Source: JAFDBW01 sp963723355
GTDB taxonomy: Bacteria > Desulfobacterota > Desulfuromonadia > Desulfuromonadales > BM103
DNA length: 64,000 nt
Direction of reading: 5' to 3'
NCBI GenBank assembly: GCA_963723355.1
Contig: CAVRQQ010000015.1
Span: forward strand, 1 to 64,000
Below the pieces are notes generated by a model that saw only the letters and a list, made by a program, of their open reading frames with translations, did no database searches and was not told the DNA's origin. Positions 17,389-26,003 of this stretch are shown here, piece after piece; positions within the stretch are counted from its first letter, which is position 1; each line of letters starts with the position of its first letter. Both the position numbers and the translations under genes were made by a program.

Positions 17389-17878
17389 GTGCCCATCTCT
17401 CTTCGGATTGAGCAGACGAACTCTTTTCCTGTACTCCATGTTATCAAGTTTGCCCCGTTAGACAAGGCTAACCTTGGCATTCATGGGGCACCTGCTCCTG
17501 AATCAGTAGCGTTCGCTCGGCTAATGCTCGCTCCCCATTGCGCTCACGGAACAGTAAGAACGTCATCCGGAGGCGTTTCTGAATGGACGTCAGCGGGCAA
17601 AATATGAACACAGAATAAGTTATTCTTTGCGCTACAGACTTAGATGCTGGTGTTTAGTGGCTTAGTGAAAGGTCAGTCGAACGGTCCGGTCCTATTCCGG
17701 TCCTGTGGTGAAGATTGGGGGAGTGAGTGGAGGCAGAAAGGTAGAAATAAAAAAGCCCCAACCGGGGATGGCTGGGGTATGAAATAATGTCTGAAGAACA
17801 TTGACAACCTCCAACGGTTAGATAACTTTAACCTGTTAGCCGGGTTCTGGTCATAGGGTAAATATAGAGGAGGTCAAC
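17389..17878. other. Intergenic region upstream of the octaheme cytochrome
   Basis: About 490 bases. Contains a minus-strand terminator-like hairpin (17748-17778) and a weak sigma-70-like promoter: TTGACA at 17801-17806 with only a poor -10 (TAACTT at 17823-17828). A strong GAGGAGG lies 5 bases before the cytochrome ATG. No gene supported. Confidence 0.5.
17748..17778 (-). terminator. Orphan minus-strand terminator
   Basis: On the minus strand CCCCAGCC pairs with GGTTGGGG (8 bp with one G-T, loop ATCCCC) and is followed by CTTTTTT. No minus-strand gene lies close upstream, since 17879-19201 is a plus-strand gene; it may terminate read-through or antisense RNA or be a remnant. Confidence 0.6.
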
Positions 17879-19201
17879 ATGAGAAAGTTATCTTTATTGA
17901 TGGTTTTTTTTCTAACCGGGTTGTTTCTTACTTCAACATCTTCAGCCACAGAAAAATGTGTCTCTTGTCACAAGAAAAGTAATCCGGCTCTTTACTTGCA
18001 GTGGAAAGATTCAGCCCATAGTAAGAACGACGTCGGATGTCTGGATTGCCACCAAGCCGATGAAAAAGATGTCGACGCTTTCAAGCACAATGGAGAGTTC
18101 ATAGCCACCTTGGTGACACCGAAAGATTGCGGCAAGTGCCATGAGCAGATCGAAAAAGAGACCAGTGACTCTTATCATGCACATGCTGGTGAAATTCTTG
18201 CCTCTGCGGATGCATACCTCGCACATGCAGCCGGTGGTCACCCAATTGTAATTGTTGGCTGTGAATCGTGTCATGGAGGCAAGGTTGTCATTGATCCGAA
18301 TGCCCCGAATAAGCTCTCTCCGACAACTTGGCCCAATAGCGGCATTGGCAGACTCAATCCTGACGGTTCCAAGGGAGCATGCAATGCTTGTCATTCTCGG
18401 CATTCGTTCTCAAAGTACCAGGCTCGTCAACCCGAGAACTGCGGTAAATGTCATTTAGGCCCCGATCATCCTCAGAAAGAAATTTTCGAAGAGTCTAAAC
18501 ACGGTATCGCCTATTATGGTTATCGTGAACGCCTCAACCTCGACAACGATAAATGGGTCGTTGGCGAGGATTACTATGAAGCTCCAACGTGCTCGACCTG
18601 CCACATGAGTGCTACTAAAAATCAACCCGTGACCCATGATGTCGGGATGCGCATTTCATGGACTTTGAGACCACCAGTTTCCAAACACAAGGAAAACTGG
18701 GAAGAGAAGCGCAGCAACATGCAGGACGTATGCTCAAATTGTCATCAGAAGCGTTTCGTTAATGGCCATTATTTCCAATACGACGCACTTGTGAATCTGT
18801 ACGATGAAAAGTTCGCCAAGCCTGCAGGTGAAATCATGAAGATGATCAAAGAAGCAGGAGTGATGGAAAGTCCTGCTGCTTTTTCCAACCAATTGGAATG
18901 GGAATACTGGGAGTTATGGCATCATGAAGGCCGTCGTGCCCGGATGGGAGCAGCAATGATGGGGCCAGATTATGCATGGTGGCACGGTATTTATGACGTT
19001 GCACACAACTTCTATTTCAAGTTCATTCCAGAAGCGCGTCATTACAACAATAAAAAAGTGAATGATTATATTGACAATCTCCTGGCCAACGACCCAATGC
19101 ACACCTGGATGAGCAAAAACACGGCAGAAGTCAAAAAAGCGATCAAAGATGGTGAGTTCCAGAAAATCTATGAGGGATTATTTGACCAGAAAATGATGTA
19201 G
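17879..19201 (+). CDS. Octaheme c-type cytochrome, hydroxylamine oxidoreductase (HAO) family
   Basis: A 440-residue exported multiheme cytochrome. A signal peptide spans about residues 1-23. Eight CxxCH motifs are present, at about residues 27, 54, 84, 128, 168, 188, 238 and 285 (CVSCH, CLDCH, CGKCH, CESCH, CNACH, CGKCH, CSTCH, CSNCH). After the last heme there is a helical C-terminal domain with YDALVNLYDEKFAKPAG, EWEYWELWHHEGRRARMGAAMM and DYAWWHGIYDVAHNFYFKF, the layout and motifs of the octaheme HAO family. Members oxidise hydroxylamine or hydrazine, or in anaerobes probably reduce nitrite or hydroxylamine; the reductive role is my inference. The gene stands alone with its own ribosome-binding site and terminator and no cytochrome partner nearby. 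Confidence 0.85.
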   Translation: MRKLSLLMVFFLTGLFLTSTSSATEKCVSCHKKSNPALYLQWKDSAHSKNDVGCLDCHQADEKDVDAFKHNGEFIATLVTPKDCGKCHEQIEKETSDSYHAHAGEILASADAYLAHAAGGHPIVIVGCESCHGGKVVIDPNAPNKLSPTTWPNSGIGRLNPDGSKGACNACHSRHSFSKYQARQPENCGKCHLGPDHPQKEIFEESKHGIAYYGYRERLNLDNDKWVVGEDYYEAPTCSTCHMSATKNQPVTHDVGMRISWTLRPPVSKHKENWEEKRSNMQDVCSNCHQKRFVNGHYFQYDALVNLYDEKFAKPAGEIMKMIKEAGVMESPAAFSNQLEWEYWELWHHEGRRARMGAAMMGPDYAWWHGIYDVAHNFYFKFIPEARHYNNKKVNDYIDNLLANDPMHTWMSKNTAEVKKAIKDGEFQKIYEGLFDQKMM

Positions 19202-19223
19202 CTTTTTGACTGTTTCAATGGAA

Positions 19224-19255
19224 GGCCCTGCAAGTGTGCTTGTGGGGCCTTTTTT
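19224..19255 (+). terminator. Terminator of the octaheme cytochrome gene
   Basis: An 11-bp stem (GGCCCTGCAAG with CTTGTGGGGCC, two G-T pairs, loop TGTG) followed by TTTTTTC, 23 bases after the stop codon. Confidence 0.9.
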
Positions 19256-19390
19256 CTTGAGAATTGTGCACATGCCCCAGAATAGCCCCGGAGCCAAAAC
19301 CACGCCCCGGAACACAAAAGACGACACTCCCTGAACACTCAAATTGCCAATTAGAGATGTGATTCGGACCCGACAGGGACCGGAGGACAA

Positions 19391-19419
19391 AGAAAAGAGC
19401 GACCCCGGGAAGGTCGCTC
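19391..19419 (-). terminator. Terminator downstream of the tRNA-Pro fragment
   Basis: On the minus strand GAGCGACC and GGTCGCTC form an 8-bp perfect stem (loop TTCCCGG) followed by TTTTCTTT. It lies 12 bases after the CCA end of the tRNA-Pro fragment, as expected for a tRNA transcription unit. Confidence 0.85.
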
Positions 19420-19430
19420 CTTGTAAACAC

Positions 19431-19492
19431 TGGTCGGGATGACTGGATTCGAACCAGCGCCCCCCTGCTCCCGAAGCAGGTGCGCTAACAAA
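19431..19492 (-). pseudogene. tRNA-Pro(CGG) 3' fragment, 5' part missing
   Basis: On the minus strand, TAGCGCACCTGC-TTCGGGA-GCAGG forms the anticodon arm of a tRNA-Pro with anticodon CGG. It is followed by a T-arm (GCTGG-TTCGAAT-CCAGT), the 3' acceptor strand CATCCCG, discriminator A and encoded CCA (19431-19433). The 5' acceptor strand should read CGGGATG and the D-stem GCGC; instead the sequence upstream is AATGAGAAATGAGATCAG, which cannot pair. Similarity therefore starts in the D-loop. A 3' fragment followed by a native-looking terminator is what an integration event into a tRNA gene leaves at the distal end. Not expected to give a functional tRNA. Confidence 0.75.
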
Positions 19493-19578
19493 CTGATCTC
19501 ATTTCTCATTATTCAAAATCCAGGAGGATGATTTCTAAGACCGGAGGAGATTATCGAATTAATAAGCTGTTTGTGCAT

Positions 19579-20571
19579 TTAAAAAGTGTGTTTCAGGCTG
19601 AGGTGAAATGCAATATCTGGAGAAACCTCGACATTGAGGTCTTCACTGAAAGCAAGGTCCAATAGGGTTTTTTCTGTCAATGCGAGAGATCCACCCAGTG
19701 TCATTATCAGCGCTGGATCGCCCAGTTCCTTTAAATTACTGTCATAGAGTGAAGAATGGCTATCGAATTGAATTTTCAAGCCAAGCCAATGGTATGGACT
19801 CCAACCGCCTCCAAGCCAACCATTTGCCACCCAATTGTTGACTCTGTCTTCTAAAACTTTACCACTGCCTAAGTAATTTCCAGCAATCCCGGCCCATACA
19901 GAATAACTTCCTGACGAGAGGCTGTCTTCATATTGAGTCATCAGTGCCAAAGAGGTATCCCAAGCCTCACTGCCTGTAAGCTTTTCAGCATTACCGGTTG
20001 GTGCTTTAATTGAAAATTGTATGGCATAAGAGGCCTTTTTTCTGGAAAACAGTTCATAAACAAGGTTTGCCCTGAGATCACCTAAACCACCATCTTCGTT
20101 GTTAACATTAACCCCGCCTTTTTCATCCTTGTAAGAGTAGTTCAATTGATCATCTGGAAACTTGTTGCGGTCTCCGTTTGGCAGGCCAAAAAAATTATGC
20201 CAGTCGGAAATAACACCATCCAAAAAGCCTCCAGAATGATGAATGTAAGGAAGATCTAAACCAACCTGTATTCGCTCTGACAAACCGTATCGAATGCCGA
20301 GTGTACCGATGTAAGTTTCTCCATCGAGAACAATGGTTTCATTCGAGCTTTGATTCGACGTGGCATTATTGACCAGATCAAAGGAGAACTGGCCCCTCTT
20401 CTCTCCAGGAGAAAGAACTTTAGATGTTTCCGCTATGGCGAGGCCATGCACAAGAGCTGTTGGTGAAAGATTGCGTACTGAAAATGGGGTTAGCTCGACT
20501 GCATAACCAATCTTTAAGAGGCAGAGGATAATGATGAATGTCAAACTATGAATTCTAAATGCAGTCTGCAT
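19579..20571 (-). CDS. DUF3187 family outer-membrane beta-barrel-like protein
   Basis: A 330-residue exported protein: signal peptide about 1-24, then a series of alternating, aromatic-rich beta strands (ERIQVGLDLPYIHHSGGFLDG, SYAIQFSIKAPTGN, WLGLKIQFDSHSSLY) ending in SLKHTF with a C-terminal Phe, typical of an outer-membrane barrel. The FSVRNLSPTALVHGLAIAET start and the DWHNFFGLPNGDRNKFPDD stretch match the DUF3187 family. Function unknown; possibly outer membrane. Its upstream region has a perfect TATAAT (minus strand, plus 20625-20630) but no well-spaced -35. Confidence 0.75.
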   Translation of the reverse strand: MQTAFRIHSLTFIIILCLLKIGYAVELTPFSVRNLSPTALVHGLAIAETSKVLSPGEKRGQFSFDLVNNATSNQSSNETIVLDGETYIGTLGIRYGLSERIQVGLDLPYIHHSGGFLDGVISDWHNFFGLPNGDRNKFPDDQLNYSYKDEKGGVNVNNEDGGLGDLRANLVYELFSRKKASYAIQFSIKAPTGNAEKLTGSEAWDTSLALMTQYEDSLSSGSYSVWAGIAGNYLGSGKVLEDRVNNWVANGWLGGGWSPYHWLGLKIQFDSHSSLYDSNLKELGDPALIMTLGGSLALTEKTLLDLAFSEDLNVEVSPDIAFHLSLKHTF

Positions 20572-21081
20572 GGCAAGCTAAAGTCCTGCTATATAGGAAA
20601 TATGTTATTACTCGGCCCACATTAATTATAATTTGTTGTTGTTTTGCAAGATTTAAATGCAGTTGATTAGTTAAAAACTTCACCCAGGGGGAGGGAGCAT
20701 GTTGCACACCACGGAAGCCCTCAATCTCCGGATCGGGTGTTTCCTATAATTCACCATTTTCGGTACCGCATGGAAGATCACCGGTCAGTATTCTTATATA
20801 TATTGTTGCAACTCATTCTTATACTAACGGCGATCTATGCTCCAAGTTTTATAGACTTCCCCTGATCAGTCACAAAAAAAGCCACCTGCAACCATGCAGA
20901 TGGCTTGTCGTTAATCGATCATATGTCAAAATCCTATTCACCAAGCAACTGAAACAGTGGTCAATGTACGCCAATCATTGTTAGAGCCAAAAAACAGGCT
21001 GCCTGAGAAACTGTCAGAAGGTTTGGATTCGTCGAAATTACCCAATGTGGATAATTGTCAGAAAACCTGACACCTCTCAAT
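20572..21081. other. Intergenic region with a degraded hairpin repeat and the apgM terminator
   Basis: About 510 bases. Contains the DUF3187 promoter region, a decayed hairpin at 20718-20739 related to the terminator at 16361, followed by ATTCACCATTT, which also precedes the 16361 hairpin, and the minus-strand terminator at 20873-20904. No gene recognised. Confidence 0.6.
20873..20904 (-). terminator. Terminator downstream of apgM
   Basis: On the minus strand GCCATCTGCA pairs with TGCAGGTGGC (9 of 10 pairs, loop TGGT) and is followed by seven T residues. It lies about 180 bases beyond the apgM stop and would end the mutS-to-apgM transcript. Confidence 0.8.
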
Positions 21082-22293
21082 CTATAGCGGCCTGCCATTG
21101 ACCAGAAGATCCATCACCTGGTGCCCCGGGCTGACAAACAATCCTGATCTCTTGGCAGCAGCTTCAGAATATTCATCCGCCGCAATGGCTGGACGTTCAA
21201 CACCTGAACCGGCCAGGACAAAGGGAACCGGGTCCTTGGTGTGGGTCATTTTCGCGACCGGCGTGGGATGGTCAGGCAGCAGCAGAACCCTGTATTCTCC
21301 TAGGCTCTCGATGCCGGCCATGACCGTACCGACCACATCCTTGTCAAAACGCTCGATCGCTTCGATCTTGTCAGTCAGGCTGCCACCATGCGCGGCTTCA
21401 TCGGGGGCCTCTACGTGCAGATAAACGAAATCCCGGCTCTTCAGTGCTTCCAGGGCAGCTTCTGCCTTGCCCTTGTAATTGGTATCCAGGTAACCGGTTG
21501 CACCCGGCACGTTAATAACATCGAGCCCCGCATAAATGCCGATCCCCTTGATCAGATCGACCGCGGAAATCACAGCACCGTTGAGGTTGAACTTGTCCTG
21601 CAGGGTCGGCATCTGCGGACGACGCCCCTGCCCCCAGAGCCAGATCGAGTTGGCAGCAAGTTTGCCTTCTGTCTCACGCCTGACATTGACCGGGTGCTGC
21701 TTGAACAGCAGTTGTGCCGCGTTGGTGATATTCATCAACGGCATGGCCTCGACGGAGCGCGGCACATGCGCGGTGACACTCTGCCCGGTCAGGTCATGGG
21801 GTGGAGGCATGTGGATATCGTCGCGACCGCCCTTCCAGACCATCAGATGCCGGTATGACACGCCGGGATAGAACTGGAATTCGTCGTCACCCAGTTCCTC
21901 CTGCAGGCAGAGGATCAGTTCACGGGCCTCTGCCGTGGAGATGTGACCGGCGGAAAAGTCCTGCATGCACAGATCACCACCGAGCAGACTCAGAGTCACC
22001 AGATTGAGCCGAAATGCGACATCATCGGGGCCAAGCTCGACTCCCATGCTGGCCGCTTCCAGAGGAGAACGACCGGTATAGCAGGTCGCCGGATCGTAGC
22101 CGAACACCGAGAGGTTCGCGACATCCGAACCGGGATGGAACTCCTGAGGTACCGTCTCGGCAAGGCCGATGATGCCTTCCCTGGCGAGTTTATCCATATT
22201 GGGTGTTTCGGCAGCCTGCAATGGCGTTTTGCCGTCGAGTTCCGCGACCGGCTCGTCGGACATACCGTCGCCAAGTAAAGTAATGAATTTCAT
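21082..22293 (-). CDS. apgM: Cofactor-independent phosphoglycerate mutase, archaeal type
   Basis: ApgM interconverts 3- and 2-phosphoglycerate in glycolysis/gluconeogenesis without 2,3-bisphosphoglycerate; it belongs to the alkaline phosphatase superfamily. The 403-residue length fits. Visible motifs: LLGDGMSDEPVAELDGKTPLQAA (metal site and active region), HPGSDVANLSVFGYDP (nucleophilic Ser), CYTGRSPLEAASMG, VEAPDEAAHGG and LLPDHPTP. It follows xerD by 110 bases. Homologues in related anaerobes are sometimes labelled as homoserine kinase-like mutase; the motifs support the mutase. Confidence 0.92.
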   Translation of the reverse strand: MKFITLLGDGMSDEPVAELDGKTPLQAAETPNMDKLAREGIIGLAETVPQEFHPGSDVANLSVFGYDPATCYTGRSPLEAASMGVELGPDDVAFRLNLVTLSLLGGDLCMQDFSAGHISTAEARELILCLQEELGDDEFQFYPGVSYRHLMVWKGGRDDIHMPPPHDLTGQSVTAHVPRSVEAMPLMNITNAAQLLFKQHPVNVRRETEGKLAANSIWLWGQGRRPQMPTLQDKFNLNGAVISAVDLIKGIGIYAGLDVINVPGATGYLDTNYKGKAEAALEALKSRDFVYLHVEAPDEAAHGGSLTDKIEAIERFDKDVVGTVMAGIESLGEYRVLLLPDHPTPVAKMTHTKDPVPFVLAGSGVERPAIAADEYSEAAAKRSGLFVSPGHQVMDLLVNGRPL

Positions 22294-22403
22294 GAATACC
22301 CGTTAAAAGTGGAAGGTTAAAGTTTATCTGTGATCGTGATCGGTAATCAGTTATGGATTGTCTTATTGCTTTCGCGTCTCGCGAACCTAGCGCGTCCCGT
22401 TCT

Positions 22404-23291
22404 TCACCCTCTCGGATGATGCTGAGCGTGCATCTGCCGCAAACGCTCACGCGTGACATGGGTGTAAATCTGGGTTGTTGAGATATCAGCATGGCCAAGC
22501 ATTGCCTGTACGGAGCGCAAATCCGCACCATTTTCCAGAAGGTGCGTGGCAAAAGAATGCCGCATGGTATGCGGCGTGATGCTCTGCCTGATGCCGGCCT
22601 CAAGAGCACGGCGCTTAATAATCTTCCAGAAGCCCTGGCGTGTCAAGCCTTCCCCGGAGCGGTTGAGAAACAGGTATTGGGAGCCGCGCTGCTTGTCAAG
22701 ACCGGGTCGCCCATGCTGCATATATTCACGCAAAGCTCCTATGGCGGCCTCGCCAAGCGGAACAATCCTCTGTTTGCTGCGTTTACCGAACGCCGTCAGG
22801 TAACCAACATCAAGTTGCAGGTCGCCCATTTTCAAGGAGACCAGTTCGGAGACGCGCAAACCGGTCGCATAAAGGATTTCCAGCATGGCCCGATCACGCA
22901 TAGCGAGCGGAGCCTCGCCCTTCGGACTCGCCAGAAGGCTCTCTACATCAACAGTCGAAAGGGTTTTGGGCAAAGAGGAGAGGCTTTTCGGTGCCACGAT
23001 CTGGTCGGTCGGATTGTCCTTGACCAGTTTCTCCCTGACCATGAACTTGTGAAATGTTCTCAAGGCTGCGAGAGATCGGGCTCTGCTTCTGGCGGACAGG
23101 CCGTCCTCTTTCAGAGTACCGAGGAAACGCAGCACGACAGCCGGGGTTATCTTTTCCAGACCATGAACCTTTTGTTTCTCCAGGTACTCCAGGTAGCGCG
23201 CCAGGTCACGACCATAGGCATCAAGTGTGTTCTTGGATAAGCCACGCTCAACGGCAAGATAGTTCAGGTAATGGTCGAGATAATGATTCAT
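22404..23291 (-). CDS. xerD: Site-specific tyrosine recombinase XerD
   Basis: XerD with XerC resolves chromosome dimers at dif. The 295-residue length is standard. The SAM-like N-terminal domain opens with YLDHYLNYLAVERGLSKNTL; the catalytic domain shows Arg in LYATGLRVSEL, the HTMRHSFATHLL box with His and Arg, and the final LGHADISTTQIYTHV box with the Tyr nucleophile. The start overlaps the end of glnD by 44 bases, which is long but the N-terminus matches the family, so the start is likely right. Could be XerC, but IYTHVTRERLRQMHAQHHPRG favours XerD. Confidence 0.92.
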   Translation of the reverse strand: MNHYLDHYLNYLAVERGLSKNTLDAYGRDLARYLEYLEKQKVHGLEKITPAVVLRFLGTLKEDGLSARSRARSLAALRTFHKFMVREKLVKDNPTDQIVAPKSLSSLPKTLSTVDVESLLASPKGEAPLAMRDRAMLEILYATGLRVSELVSLKMGDLQLDVGYLTAFGKRSKQRIVPLGEAAIGALREYMQHGRPGLDKQRGSQYLFLNRSGEGLTRQGFWKIIKRRALEAGIRQSITPHTMRHSFATHLLENGADLRSVQAMLGHADISTTQIYTHVTRERLRQMHAQHHPRG

Positions 23292-26002
23292 AAGGACCCT
23301 GGCTGACTAGCTCTTCCATGCATTCAAGGAGAGCCTTGCGGAGGTCCTCCCGCTTGGCTTCGCTGTTGACCGGCTGACCGAAAATATCCTTTACATAGAA
23401 GGTGTCCGCCACCTGGTCTACCTTGGTGGAAATCTTCGCGACATGAATGTAGAGCCCGAGGTCTGCCAGCGTCCTGGTAATCCTGTAGAGAAGTCCGACC
23501 TTGTCATGGGCAAAAATGTCAATAACCGTGTGCTCCCGGGAGACATCACAGTCAAACTCCACCCGGTTCGGATAGCGGGGTAATTTATGGCCGGTCAGGG
23601 TACTGACCTTCTGACGCTTTTTGACCAGACTGGAGACTTTGACCCGGCTTTCGAGGACCGCGGTCAGATCGGACTGCACCTTCTGCCACTTGGACGGGCT
23701 GTCAATAATGCCGCCGACAGGCTTGTTGACATGCAGGATGTCGAGGGCGTTGCCGTTGCTGCGGGTATAGATCTGCGCGCCGAGGATGTTGATACCGTTT
23801 GCCGCCATAACCCCTGTGATCATACTGAAAAGGCCCGGCACGTCGACGGTGGAGATCGTCACACTGCTGTACTCGGCTTCCGTATCGTGCTTGACCTGGA
23901 TCGCTACGGTATCTGCGCCACGGGACAGTTCCAGGGCAACATGGTCAATGACTTCCCATGACCGGTGCGTAAGGAGGTACCGGGTACTCATTGAACGCAG
24001 GTGACTCTTGATCAGCTTTTCATCAAAATCACCCTTGAGAGCCGCCAGGGTCTTGCGTTTGCGGTTACGCACCCGTTCCGTACGAACCTCGCTCATGAAG
24101 TTGCCGCGTTCCATGGTCTCGTAGGTACTCTCGTAAAGTTCCTGCAGCAGGTGCCCTTTCCATTCTGACCAGACATCGGGCCCCACTGCCTTGATGTCAG
24201 CAAAGGTCAACAGGAAGAGCATCTTCAGGGTCTCGACCATCTCCATCTTGTTGGCAAAGTCCTGAATCAGCTTGATATCGTGCAGGTCACGTCGCTGAGA
24301 GATGTGTGCCATGTCGAGGTGGTGGCGAACCAAAAACTCCAGACGCTTGCTGTCTTCTTTCGACAAATGCAGGCGACGGGCGATCTTGGGCATCATGTCC
24401 GCACCCTTGTTAGAGTGGTCCTTCCCTTCACCCTTGCCGATATCATGGAAGAGAACAGCCAAAACAAGCAGTTCAGGCTTGCCGATATCTGCAGCAACAC
24501 TCGTATACAAAGGCTTCGACTCCCGGTATACCCCGGACCAGAGTTTTTCAATTTCCTCGACGGCAAAGAACGAATGGATATCAATCGTGTAGACGTGATA
24601 GGCGTCGTGCTGCACCTTGCAGTAAATTCTCTTGAATTCAGGGATATACCTGTTCAGGAAGGCGAGATGGTGCATGTCCCTGAGTGAGCGGGCAGCACCT
24701 GTGGGACCACGCATGATCTCGAGAAACATTTCGGACACTTCGCGGTTACGGCGAAAGCTGTCATTGACCAGGGCGAGATTGTCGCGGACCTGTCCCTTGA
24801 CCTCAGCGCTTAGAGTCAGACCGTTTTGCTTGGCCAGCAGGAACGCCTGCATCATTGCCTCGGGGCGTTCGACAAACAGGTTCTTTCGCGTAGTCTTCAG
24901 TTCACCACGGTAGCTGAAAAAGTCTTCTCCGAGATTGCGCCGGCCCAGGCGACCCAGGAGACCGGCAGCCGGGTCTTTATCCTTGAATGCACGGAAGATC
25001 AGCGTTGAGGCCAGATGCTCCGTTTGGGTGGCCTGAGCGTAATAATCCTGCATGAAAAGTTCGACCGGGAGGGCCGCCTTGGTGCCCTTTATAGCCGAAG
25101 AATGCCGCGATTTTTTCCTGCGATTCAAACTGGAGCTGATCGGTCTTGCGTTTTGATTGAAAATGCAATTCATTGCGAATCCGCCAGAGATAGTCATAGG
25201 CATCTTCGATCCCCTGCAGCTCCTGCTCGGAGATCACACCTTTAATCAGCAGTTCACGCAGATTTTTTGCCTTGAACTTGACACGAGCCATCCATACAGC
25301 TGTATGCAGGTCGCGCAGACCGCCTTCCCCTTCCTTGATATTCGGCTCAAGCATGTAGACCGTGGAACCATACTTCGTCAATCGGGAGGTATGCTCTTCA
25401 TACTTGGACTTGAGAAAGTTCTGACTGTTGCGGTTCAGAACAGGCTGTGAAACCTGTTTTTCAAATTCATGGTAAAGAACTTCGTCGCCGGCCAAAAAGC
25501 GCGTATCCATCAGAGCGGTGCGTATCGTCAGGTCCTGTTGAACCAGGGACAGGCAGTCGGACGCCGTACGAACGCTGTAACCGACGTCCAGATTCAGGTC
25601 CCAAAGCAGGTAGAGGACCCGCTCGGCGATCTTCTCCGCCAGGTCCTTGTTCTTGTCGCTGCAGTAGAACATGATGTCGATGTCGGACAGCGGGTTCAAT
25701 TCTGCTCGACCGTAGCCACCCAGGGCGATCACAGCAGAACAGACTTTTCCGGAAGTCGGGAATTCGGCTGAGGCACAATGATACAGGTTGCGGACCAACT
25801 GATCCGCCATATCGGTGATGCAGGCGACCACCTCGCGTCCGCTGCCACCGGACTTGTGCAGTTCGTGACAAGCTTCACGGTGATAATCCAGATGGCTGCG
25901 CGCTGCTTCAAGCAGAGAGGTACGTCTCTCTTCAAAAGAGACATCGCCAGCCAGCATCAGCTCTGTAGCAAAAAAATCGACAGTGGTTTGCTGCTTTTCC
26001 AT
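23248..26002 (-). CDS. glnD: [Protein-PII] uridylyltransferase / uridylyl-removing enzyme (apparent frameshift)
   Basis: GlnD senses glutamine and adds or removes UMP on PII protein. The coding region is split between two frames. The 5' part (26002 to about 25087) carries the nucleotidyltransferase motif GGYGRAELNPLSDIDIMF and reaches KIAAFFGYKG. The 3' part continues TKAALPVELFMQDYY, with the HD motif VLFHDIGKGEG, ARRLHLS and LVRHHLDMAHIS, then two ACT domains. Removing one G of the GGG at 25085-25087 joins them into 917 residues, a normal GlnD length. The frame break may be an assembly error or a real mutation. glnB and glnA are also in this window at 42-43.8 kb. Confidence 0.9.
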
Positions 26003-26003
26003 A

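Larger units (their letters stand above)
19202..19578. other. Intergenic region with terminators and a tRNA fragment
   Basis: About 380 bases. Holds the cytochrome terminator, a minus-strand terminator and the tRNA-Pro 3' fragment described separately. No coding region supported. Confidence 0.7.

Noticed and set aside
17455..17480. Integron attC-like palindrome (GTTAGAC ... GGCTAAC)
   Set aside because: The two core-like motifs are in the wrong order for attC and no integrase or cassette structure is near.
15485..17878. Short plus-strand open frames in the gene-poor region
   Set aside because: No ribosome-binding sites, no family resemblance, and biased composition typical of non-coding sequence.
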